Shown piece after piece: positions 54,938 to 64,000 of a DNA stretch of 64,000 bases. The stretch lies in NCBI GenBank assembly GCA_029948255.1, contig JALIZF010001882.1, positions 620,001 through 684,000 of the forward strand, read 5' to 3'. The position numbers and the translations under genes were made by a program. Origin of the DNA: Telmatactis stephensoni. Its lineage: Eukaryota > Cnidaria > Anthozoa > Actiniaria > Isophelliidae. Within the stretch, counting starts at the first letter, position 1. Each line of letters begins with the position of its first letter. The notes under the pieces were generated by a model. The model made no database searches. It saw only the letters and a list, made by a program, of their open reading frames with translations, and was not told where the DNA came from.

Positions 54938-57900
54938 ATGCCACTGAGACGATTAGGTCAACTTTTGAGATCCGCAGCACCAAGATTATTCCCTTACGCA
55001 AAGGCCGTAAGCAAGCTGACTATCCCAGAAAGACCTCGTGTCACTAAATATCAGAGCATATCGCTGGCCCAAAGACTCTTCTCTCTTCAGACAGCTCGTT
55101 CAACTGGATGTGTAAAAGAACTGGACAGTTACAAGGACAGAAATTTCCTGGTTAAAGGAAGAGTTGCTGGAATCAGTCATGATGAAGACAAGACAAGCAA
55201 AGAGGAAGTTTATGTTCTAAAGGTGCTGAACACTGTGTGTTCCAGGAATCCAAATCTCATTAGCACAATTTCGGACGTGCTTTTCTTCTTAAATTCGAAT
55301 GGGTTTCCCTCCCCCGTTCCGCAAGCATCAATTTTTGGTACCTACCAAGTCCCCTGTCGATTGTCAAGGAAAAGACTCGACGATGATGAGATTATTAGCA
55401 ATAAATCGCAAGAACGAGTCCAAGATAGAGACTGTTGTGATACGTTTGAGCTTGTCAGCGATGTTTCTTGTCATATGGACGATGTGTACATTGTTCGAAT
55501 GTACAGTTTTCTGGCAGGAAAAGTGTTACAGGAAGTCAAATGGTCAGAGGACCTATTGGTTAGTTTCGGTACCAAGATAGCTGGCATGCACAAACTATTC
55601 AAGGTAGGTTATACATGAAGTTGTATTCATGCAAATAGCTCAAACGAACAAAATTAAAATTAAAATTGTACAATATGACAAATATTTTTTCTGACACGAA
55701 GCAAATTAAACCTCCAAATAGCCAGAACAATTCCATTTTTGTCTTATTAAACTGTTGTATTTAGCGTTTATTTTTGGGAACGCTTGCAGTGTTTTGAAAG
55801 CATGTTTTGAAAGTGAATGCATTAATATGGCCGCCTGCCAATAATTCTTTGTTGAACCAGTCACGTACTATCAAATGCAAAATTCTTGGACAAAAAAGGG
55901 TTGAATTTGTAAATGGATATTTTCTGGTACATGTCGCGAAACAGATTTCTTCAATATCTCGATCTTCGTAACTTCGTTGTGTATAAATAATCTCGATATG
56001 TTTTGATTAGGGACGGACCATTAGAAAAGTGATGGGGAGGGGGGGGGGGGGGAGTGGGGAGTTTGGGATTGGCATAAATTTTTTTTTGGCCACCAAAAGT
56101 GGATATGAATTTTTTTTCACTTTGGCAGGAATATTTTTTTTAAGAAAATGTCCCGGCAGATATTTTTTTTTCAAAATTTTTATTGGAAATAATTTTTTTT
56201 TTGCTTTTTCCCCACCCCCCCAATCACTTTTCTAATGGTCCGTCCCTTAGAGACATCAGTTTCCAGCTGAGCGAGCGAGAAGACTCAGCGATGTTGTTTG
56301 GTTGACTTTCACTTTCTTCTTTCTCAATCGTGGTTCATATATAAAACAGAAGTTATAAGGTAGAATTTAAAAGGTATTACTACCGTTGGCAGCATACCAA
56401 ACATTGATCCCAGTTTTTATTCAGCCAATTCTCATTATCTAGCTTCAAACATGTGCTCTCAACCATAAAGTATTCTATTGAAAATTTGTCATTTAAATCA
56501 GGATGTTTTGCGGCCAATCCGATTTTCGAATCAGGAATCTAAAATCGTTTGAAATCATTTCAGATTCCTGTTTCAGAAAACAGAAAATAGATCATTCATT
56601 TTAGTCTTTCAAACATGATTTGAAACTTCAAAAGCACAATTCCAAATATCTCGATTTCCGATTCCTATTTTCTGATTCCTGTTTTCTGAAAATCAGAAAT
56701 CAGGAATCGTATTATCTTACCAAAATACCCGTGGAGGGGTAGGCCGCTTCACTTCTTACTTCCGGTCAAGAAACCACAGGTAGCCCGGAACTGAAAAGTG
56801 ACAAAGATGACTTGACGGCGTCCTCGGAGACCCAGGGCGTCAGGGAGGGGGGAGGGGAGCGGAGGGGAAAGGAAAGAGGGCAAAAGGACGCCCTGGGCTT
56901 TTGACTACCCCTAACTTGTCTTGAGGCCAAAATTAATCCAATTAGATGGTCTAACGTAAACAAAGTTCAAATGACAAAAATATCTGGCTCATTTCAATTA
57001 TCGCTTTGATATAGTGACAGTTGCCCAGCCATATCCTGTGAGAAGTTCCTCAAATACATCTTGTTTCACCAAGGTCTTTGCAATTTATCTATATTTTTCA
57101 CTCTAAACTCATTGCTATAGCAAAATACATGAAATAGATTGCGTATCTATTGTTTAAAAGTCGCGGTGAGCTGGAAACATGGTTCTTTTCAAATTAAACA
57201 TGACAGCTTGTATTGTTTAAAGTCGTGGCGATGCGTGGGGTCAACTTGCTTACTGGTAATTCTAGATGATTTTAATCTAATGGCACAAACGCTCCTGATT
57301 GGCCTCATTATAATTAAATCATAATGAGGCCAATCAGAGCCTTTGTTGATGTTTGGCCTCAAGACAAGTTAGGGGTAGTCAAAAGCCCAGGGCGTCCTTT
57401 TGCCCTCTTTCCTTTCCCCTCCGCTCCCCTCCCCCCTCCCTGACGCCCTGGGTCTCCGAGGACGACTTGACGGGGGGAGGGGTAAAGTTAAGTTATTTAT
57501 CCCCAGACTTCTCTCGAAACCACGCAAAATGTACATACTGATTAACAATGGCCGACTGACGAGGGCGATTAATTTGATAGTAAATCAGGAGGATTTTAGG
57601 CCTTAAATGGCAACAAATTCAATGTTTTTCTTGACAAGCATTTAGTGGATTTCAACCTAAGCAAGGACATGTACAAGCAAGACAATTTTTTTAAAGAATG
57701 ACAGGCCATCAGTGCTGAATTCCGTCAGTGGAATATAAAGAATACCGTTTCTCGAGCTTTTTTGGAGCAATTATGAATTGAGTATATATCTATCCTCCTT
57801 GAATATTTTGCATGAGGACTTTATCAATTTACCCTGGATGGTAAGATAAGTTGCTACTACAATATACAGTGACAAGTGTAAAGGTCATTACTGCTTCCTC

Positions 57901-60900
57901 GTATAACACGCTCTCAGATTCACCATGTGTTATCCTCTGAAAAATATTAATGTAGTCTGAAAAATAGTGTTCAAATTCACTTTGACGGTCACTGATTTCA
58001 TTTCTGTCGATGATCATTTCAATCCGTGTACAAGGCCCGACGTAGCTAATCGAACCGTTCGGTAATCGAACTCAATCGAACTCAATCGAACTTAATCGAA
58101 CGATTGGATTCGATTAGTTCGATAATCGAACACAATCGAACCGAAAAATTTCTGTGCGAGTTCCATTGCGTTCGGCCGAACTTTATCGAACCCAATCGAA
58201 CTCAATCGAACACCGTTGAAAAAACCTCAACTTCACCCAAATTACCACTAGATATTCGAACAATCTGTTTTAATTAATAACTAACTTGTAATATCTAAAA
58301 TGCCCGGAAAGAAAGCCAAGGAATTGTCGAGAACTTTGAATCAAATCGGGGTTCAGAACACAGTGCAAGAAATGGAGAACTAAGGAACGGCACCCGGCTA
58401 CCCGACGGGATAGCGCGACAGCTTGTTTGTTTTACCCGGGTTTTAAGATTCACCACATTGTCATTGCCATTGCCTTTACGTAATAAACTGATTTAAAAAG
58501 CAATTTTCTTGGCTTATTTATTTGTTATTTGGGGAATCCCGCGCTTATGATACTTGTATTACCCCACTTCCAGTCGAATGCTATCTATCCTCTGTTTGTT
58601 TCTAACAAAATCGAACCTATTCGAACTCAATCGAACTAATCGAACAGTTCGATTAGTTCGATTGCTCAAGAAATTTTGTGAGAGTTCGATTTTGTTCGAT
58701 TACCGAACTCAATCGAATCCAATCGCGTGATTGAGTTCGATTAAGTTCGATTAAGTTCGATTAATCGAACGTTCGATTTGGTTCGAGTAGCTACGTCGGG
58801 ACAAGGCTAGTTAACTCGGCGTATTTTTCATGGCCTGCCTTTCAATCCTTGCTAGTCTTTGCTTAGGTTGAAGTCCATGAAATGTTCGTCAAGAAGATAC
58901 ATTGAATTTGTTGCCATTTAAGGCCTAAAATTTACTATCAAATAAATCGACCTTGTCAGCCGGCCATTGTTAATCAGTATGTACATTATGTGTGATTACG
59001 AGAGAAGTCTGGGGATGAATAACTTAACTTTACCCCTCCCCCCGTCAAGTCATCTTTCTCACCTTTCAGTTCCGGGCTACCTGTGGTTTCTTGACCGGAA
59101 GTAAGAAGTGAAGCGGCCTACCCCTCCACGGGTATTTTTTTAGTATAGGTAAGATAATACGATTCCTGATTTCTGATTTTCAGAAAACAGAAATCAGAAA
59201 TCGGATTTCTGATTCCTGATTCAGAAAACAGGAATCGGAAATCGAGATATTTGGAATTGTACTTTTGAAGTTTCAAATCAAGTTCGAAAGGTAAAATAAT
59301 CAGTTTTCTGGTTTTCTGAAACAAGAAATCTAAAAACAGTCGACAACAATTTCTGATTTCTAGATATCGGAAATCAAATAATCGATTGGCCGCGAAACAT
59401 CCCGATTATTTAGCTGAGAAAAAAAAAATGTTCATATGAGAGCGGATATGAGATCTATTGCAAACAGACAATATAATATCCAAATACTTTTCTATGGTAA
59501 AATGATTTCTAATTATTTACAATGTGTTTAATTCAAGGTAAAAGCCACAATCACAACGCACCCCTCTCCCCTGTGGAGCAAACCCTAAGAGGGGAGAGCT
59601 AGTGGACTCCTACTGCAAACAGAATGCTATCATCAATATGCTTTTTATTTTTCCTCTTTAAAGTGCCTATCACCCATATTTTTTTAATGTTCAAACTCAT
59701 GATAGTTCTTGTTGGCAAGCATAGCGAAGATGTTTTCTAGTTTGACACCACATAAAATGAAGTTAAAACACTCTGAATAGAAATAATACGTAAGTTTCGT
59801 AAATTTGTACCATTACTTTATAACCTGCATTGTTACTATGGTTACGCACTATTACCATGGCTGCCAGTAGCTACCATTAAGGTATTGCATACGTAATGAG
59901 CCCAGTGATGAAATTTAAAACTCCAGAATAACTTCCAGAATCCTTTTCGAGAAGCTAGATTTTTGTAACGATCTTATTTTGATATTCTCCGAGGAATGTG
60001 TAATTACCGAATTTTCAAATGTTTGCTAGTAGGACGCCTAAAACGACACATTACCGCATTTGACGTTATATCTTGTCCAATCAGAGTGCGTTGTTTAAAA
60101 CCCAGGCCAGGTTTCGCAGCTTTGATGTCTGGGCGCAAGTACGGGTTACGCTTCGTTATCAGAAAATTTTGAACGATTCAAGGAATATCTGTAGTTTAAT
60201 TTGCTTGACGAGGATGCAAGTGCAATTTATAGGTGATCAAGTAATAACTGACCTTAAGTGCTGTAGTAGTTTTGGGGGTGACTGGGGCATTTATTTAGCG
60301 TTATTTGGAGGTCAAACAAGAGGGTGTATTGGCTTGAGGCTGCCGAAGTGGCCGGCCTTTAGTTATTCTGTGTATAGTGAAAATATCATTTATTATTAAT
60401 TTTTTTTATTTTATTATCAATTTGAACTAAGTCTTCCATTCCCGCCCCCCTCTCCCTACACGCGCGCATGGTGATTTTGTTGACGTTAATATTTTTTCTT
60501 TTCACACAGGAATTTAGTGAAACCCAAAATTCCAGATCTCTTGAACGACTTCGTGAGCCATTTGAATGGGATCTCAGAAACATTTCTGACGTCATCAGCC
60601 TGTGCTACCACGCTTTTGAAGACGACAGCGACAAACAAGCTATCGTGAAAGACATTTCAGCCCAGTTCCAACGTGAAGTCCTGCCGAACATTGGAAAACT
60701 GGATAATCAAATAATTCATGGTGATCTCAATGCTCATAATATTATAGTGGGACCCAATCCCCAAGGGAATGACTTTCAAATCGAGGGAGTTATCGATTTT
60801 GATCATTTGCAGTACTCTAACAGAGTTCTTGACGTTGCCATCACTCTTTCATATTTGATGCTTGAAGCTGACAGCCAAGGCCTGGACCCGATAGAGGCCG

Positions 60901-61142
60901 CAAATCACATGCTCGCAGGCTACCAATCAGAATTCCCCTTGTCAAGCCTCGAGTTGGGGATGTTAATGAAGTCAGCGATGGCTCGTATAAGCATGTCGTT
61001 ATCTATGGGTGCTTATAACTACATGCATAACAAAGACCTTGATAAGGACTATGTATTATACACTGCAAAACAAGGCTGGAAGCTTCTTGACTATCTCCTG
61101 AAAATAGACCATGACGAATACAGCGTTTTTGCTTTGGATTGA
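54938..61142 (+). CDS. Hydroxylysine kinase-like protein, copy 3, with mitochondrial-type leader
   Basis: Exon 1 is 54938-55603 (222 codons, GTAGGT donor) and exon 2 is 60510-61142 (TTCACACAG acceptor, 211 codons with stop), giving 432 residues. The intron position and phase are the same as in the other copies. The first 27 residues contain R4, R5, R11, R16, K22 and K26 and no acidic residue, and look amphipathic, suggesting mitochondrial import; the other copies lack this. Motifs: nucleotide Lys95 (VYVLKVLNT), catalytic HGDLNAHN from His292, metal site IDFDH. It is the most divergent of the array but keeps all expected residues, so it may be the ancestral or housekeeping form. The 4.9 kb intron is almost filled by nested inverted-repeat elements. 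Confidence 0.85.
56010..56246. mobile_element. MITE with GGGACGGACCATTAGAAAAG ends and TTA duplication
   Basis: The left GGGACGGACCATTAGAAAAG and the right CTTTTCTAATGGTCCGTCCC are perfect inverted ends. TTA flanks both (56007-56009, 56247-56249). The interior is G-rich then T-rich. The 3-bp TWA duplication suggests a Harbinger-type source. Confidence 0.85.
56819..57463. mobile_element. Inverted-repeat element inserted in the foldback arm, 10 bp target duplication
   Basis: GTCCTCGGAGACCCAGGGCG begins arms of about 115 bp that end at GACGCCCTGGGTCTCCGAGG AC. GACTTGACGG flanks both sides (56809-56818 and 57464-57473). The opposite outer arm has the uninterrupted sequence CCCCGTCAAGTCATC, an internal empty site. 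The loop contains a further palindrome (CTGATTGGCCTCATTATAAT at about 57294-57345). Confidence 0.8.
58036..58800. mobile_element. TCGAAC-rich transposon with CCCGACGTAGCT ends and 6 bp duplication
   Basis: The perfect ends CCCGACGTAGCT and AGCTACGTCGGG are flanked by ACAAGG at 58030-58035 and 58801-58806. Both subterminal regions are packed with AATCGAACTC/GAGTTCGATT words in opposite orientations. A central ATG at 58300 opens only 27 codons (starting MPGKKAKELSRTLN), probably not a real gene. The superfamily is not recognised. Confidence 0.8.
59406..60509. other. Remaining intron of kinase copy 3, no gene seen
   Basis: AT-rich sequence with short frames. A reading frame of about 108 codons at 60073-60399 has no recognisable motif and is treated as chance. 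Confidence 0.4.
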
Positions 61143-62802
61143 GAAAAGAATGGCATTGTAGGGGATTTTCAGACTGTGGACTCGATGTGGCGATGACTAT
61201 GTGTTCGTAAGAACTCAACTGACATTTGGTCGACATTTTATATTTACAAACCTTGATTTTTGGTAGCGTACTTTTAGATTTGATTTTCACAAAAACCTTA
61301 TTTATTCGTCACCCGTCCGTGATTCTGCGCCTGTTGATATTTTCCTTTATGGAACTGAGATTGGGTAAAATTGGTTGTCTTGGACGGTATCTTCCAAGTA
61401 TAGTACTAGAATGATCATTAAACAGAATTCCAAAGAAAATATATCGAACTTTATTGACTAATTTTGCGAGCTTTTTTAATACTACACTGCGAAACGCTGT
61501 TTCAAGTCAAAACTTGCTAATTAAAAACTATGATTAACTTAGATTTAATATTAAATATTTGATACACAAAGCATTAATTAGAGGCTTTGCACGATCAAGT
61601 AACAGCAGCTGTGCTGGATAGAATGGCCAATAAAATGACTTTACATTAGAATCACAATCCCAGAGAGAATAACTCGTGGATTTGCAATCCACGAGTTAAA
61701 AACAGAAATTCTCCGAAACGATAATGAGTAGTGGACAGGGGACTGGTTGCAAGAGTGGAGACTGGGTAGGTTGTTTAGGTGGACAGCGTTTCTGGCCGCT
61801 CACACGTTGTAACGTTTTTGTTTTTTTCACATCCGCGTGATATCAATGTGCGTATTCGTATTGTGTTATATTTTACTAGTACTAGTGACAGAAATGTTTG
61901 ACTGTATTTTCTCTTACAACTTCTCTTTTCAAAAATTCCTGACCAAAATTGAGACTAAAGCAACTGCATTCATGCCGTAATGTAGAAGGCGTGCTACACT
62001 CAGTATTTTGACATTTTATTTTTGTTAGCAATACCTCGTCTCTCGCTAGAAAAGCTAAAGCTGCAGCAAGTCCGTGCGATCGATTCCTACATGTTAACTT
62101 AAATTTAACGTTTACTTACAAATTCAAAATGAGACCAAGTTTGTCGCGCGCTCATGTGATTTAGTGTTGTCAATATTTCCCGCCAAAAGTGAAGTCGAAC
62201 AGCCGACTTGGTCGCGTCCACATGGCATCGTGCTTAGTTTAGATGATAAGACGAACGTCTGCGATCACTAAAAATTGTTCAGGTCGATTCCAAACTGAAA
62301 TTGCTCGTAATCAATCTAAGGGTCCGTTCACATGAGAGAGGGTGGCCCTATGTAGTAGGGATAATTCTTTTGTTTTGTGTCCCCCTGGGAAAAGAAAAAA
62401 AGAGACCCAATTCAAACGTCGCATCTCGCATGTGCTGAATTCAATGCAAATGAGATGATAATGAGAAGAAACAAAAGATTTGACTAATTTGCACTGCGTT
62501 TGGCACATGTGAGATGCGACGTTTGAACTGGGCCTAATCCCTACATAGAGACACAGGTCTCTCTCGTGTGAACACAAAGTAAGTGCGCTAATGACTATAT
62601 TTACCTTTCTGAGCATTCACTTCTTTGCATATATAAAGCAATGGACTTATGGATGATATACAGTAAACATATAAATTAATCTCAGCGTTCGACTTGGACT
62701 TTGAACCTCTACTTATTTGGAGCCACTTTGGACACTGCCAAGAGTTTGGGATGTAATAATGAAGGCCAGCGTACTTTAGAGCTTTGAAAGAGTCTAAGGT
62801 TT
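61143..62802. other. Convergent intergenic region between kinase copy 3 and the Hint gene
   Basis: No gene is seen. A short palindrome, ACTCGTGGATTTGCAATCCACGAGT, lies at about 61671-61698; half of it recurs at about 50117-50134. A foldback element lies at 62321-62577. Confidence 0.45.
62321..62577. mobile_element. Foldback element with GTCCGTTCACATGAGAGAG ends
   Basis: The left GGTCCGTTCACATGAGAGAG is mirrored by CTCTCTCGTGTGAACAC at the right. Inner arms such as CCCAATTCAAACGTCGCATC against GATGCGACGTTTGAACTGGG extend it. It is related in its ends to the element at 13100-13228. Confidence 0.7.
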
Positions 62803-63806
62803 TTAGTCCTGCTGATCGTCTGGCGTTTGTTTTTTCTTTTGGAAAGGACCCTGATAAAATTTATCCTTTCCAAGCAATCTCACACCAATTGGACGAAGAA
62901 CTACCCGCAGGAACGAATGTATGTAGTGACCGTGAGCACCAAAAGTATTTGGTGCCAAAATATAAAGCTCTCGAAGAGGAGCCATAAGATCATGAGCGAA
63001 TTTATGATCCTCGAAGTCCGCGAAGCAAGAGACGAAAGCGCCATCGACGAATAATGTCCCCTCGCTTGTAACTGGTGCGTAGGCTCCATAGTCATCTCTC
63101 AGGGCTACTGCGACAACCCTGTCCGCGCTGGTGAAACCAAAGGCCTGGGTATAGATGAGGTCACCTGGGCGAATCTTTGATGCATGGATGGCTTCAGTAG
63201 AGAAGAGGCGCACTGATGTCACATCCGGTTTTATTTTGAATATCAAATGCGCAGGCTTCAGAGTGACGTATTTTCTTGATTCGGTGAATAAAGTGAAGTA
63301 TTGCCCTTTGTGCGTCAAGGATTTGTCGAGAAATGTTACAACCTAGAAACAAAATAAAATTCATGAATACTGCCGGATTAGGATGAATATTGCAATGGAA
63401 ATAAAAAATGTGAATTCCGAAGTCCCCCTCAGCCATTTTGGAAGGAAAAAGGCAAACTATTGTGTCGTATGTGAGAAAGCACCAAGCTACATTGTTCGAT
63501 GCATTTAGCTGCCAACCAGGCTAACCAGGTTTCTCGCTCCCAGAAAAATTACCCCTGGGGACGTTGTCTTTTAGAACAACGGTGAGAAAAACAGTTCTGA
63601 TAATACTTTATTGTAGAGGAGTCCTAGTGTATGTATTACCGGTGTATATTTAATGTTTCCTTCTTCGCTCATCGTTTTAACACGTTGACCAATCTTGAGG
63701 TCCTTCATGGCTACTTTTTCTCCTGTTTCCAATTCTACTGTCGACGTGGACGGAAAACACAAACCACCGCCACCACCACCACTCTTCACATTGACTGAAC
63801 ACGGTT
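62803..63806 (-). CDS. Hint/Hog-domain C-terminus of a hedgehog-like protein (5' partial)
   Basis: Two exons are visible: 63806-63640 (TTCACTTAG acceptor, GTAATA donor) and 63342-62803 (TTGTTTCTAG acceptor) to the stop, with matching phases, about 235 residues. Upstream exons lie outside the window. A Gly6 linker leads to LCFPSTSTVELETGEKV, with the nucleophilic Cys that starts hedgehog-type Hint domains. KIGQRVKTM, YTPVVTFLDKS, YFTLFTES, TLKPAHLIF and SCFADFEDHKFAHDLMAPLR follow, matching the Hog autoprocessing fold including the second Cys. The usual Thr of the TxxH motif is Lys here (KPAH, codon 63256-63258). Such domains cleave themselves from an N-terminal secreted module. What the N-terminal part is cannot be seen. 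Confidence 0.85.
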
Positions 63807-64000
63807 CTAAGTGAAAAGATAAGATTAACAATGTTACATGTTTTCTAGTAATAAATGTTGGTACTCTCTGGCATGAGTGAAAAACGACGCAGTCGTTCCC
63901 GAGAGAGAAGTATTGACATTTTCGTAGTGTTTACATTTGAACGACTATTTCGTTTTCGTATTTTGTCATCTCCCCACGTTTTTCAGTACTAGTTGGAGGA
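63807..64000. other. Intron upstream of the Hint exon, window edge
   Basis: No coding exon is seen on the minus strand here. It presumably belongs to an intron of the Hint-domain gene. Confidence 0.4.

Larger units (their letters stand above)
56505..59405. mobile_element. Large foldback element, outer arms of the nested structure
   Basis: The outer arms, about 56505-56818 and 59045-59405, are inverted copies (TAGGCCGCTTCACTTCTTAC and TTCCGGTCAAGAAACCACAG in the left arm). The inner arms, about 57464-57690 and 58835-59060, continue the same inverted repeat (ACTTGACGGGGGGAGGGG, then AAGTTAAGTTATTTATCCCC). The continuity is broken on the left by the element at 56819-57463 and in the loop by the element at 58036-58800. 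The original element therefore had arms of over 500 bp. Confidence 0.75.

Noticed and set aside
58300..58383. 27-codon reading frame inside the TCGAAC-rich transposon
   Set aside because: Too short and without support. Most likely not translated.
44314..61142. Bacterial aminoglycoside phosphotransferase resistance genes or horizontal transfer
   Set aside because: The genes share a conserved GT-AG intron and match the animal HYKK branch of the APH fold better. No sign of recent bacterial origin is seen.
62784..63346. Plus-strand frames over the Hint exon
   Set aside because: They are antisense shadows. The minus strand has the Hint motifs and consistent splice sites.

Overview
The window is nuclear DNA of an animal, most likely an anthozoan cnidarian such as a coral or sea anemone. 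Evidence: AT-rich DNA; genes split by GT-AG introns; a complete 22-exon metazoan MSH3; intronless class A GPCRs; a Hint/Hog-domain gene; and very dense miniature inverted-repeat (foldback) transposons, LINE tails, a BEL/Pao LTR fragment and Penelope-like repeats. The species cannot be fixed from the sequence.

Left part (1-33 kb). A small two-exon gene on the minus strand (1363-2710), a probable UPF0449/C19orf25 homologue, is divergent from MSH3 (plus strand, 2924-33291). The 213 bases between the two start codons carry a strong E2F-type site and a YY1-type site and look like a shared promoter. MSH3 could be assembled exon by exon with consistent splice phases. It encodes about 1,097 residues, apart from one extra base just after the H-loop histidine in exon 21. 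Intron 12 (16.7 kb) holds two near-identical intronless GPCR genes on the opposite strand. They lie in a tandem segmental duplication of about 4 kb, and one copy carries a MITE whose empty site is preserved in the other copy. Intron 16 holds a minisatellite with a unit of about 80 bp.

Middle part (33-41 kb). This is a gene-poor transposon graveyard: LINE 3' ends, BEL/Pao LTR-PBS-gag pieces, perfect palindromes, and an inverted pair of Penelope-type repeats with hammerhead-ribozyme-like cores.

Right part (41-61 kb). This is a tandem array of hydroxylysine-kinase-like (APH-fold) genes, all on the plus strand and each made of two exons joined at the same phase-0 intron. An orphan, frameshifted second exon (41118-41757) is followed by three apparently intact genes (44314-48097, 52155-53742, 54938-61142). 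The copies have diverged: one has Ser in place of the Gly of the catalytic HGD motif, and another has a mitochondrial-type leader. The last gene's intron contains a three-level nest of inverted-repeat elements with visible target-site duplications. At the right edge, a convergent minus-strand gene (62803 to beyond 63806) encodes the C-terminal Hint/Hog autoprocessing domain of a hedgehog-like protein. Its upstream exons lie outside the window.

All intron-exon structures are inferred by eye from splice sites, phase and family similarity. No alignments or searches were run.
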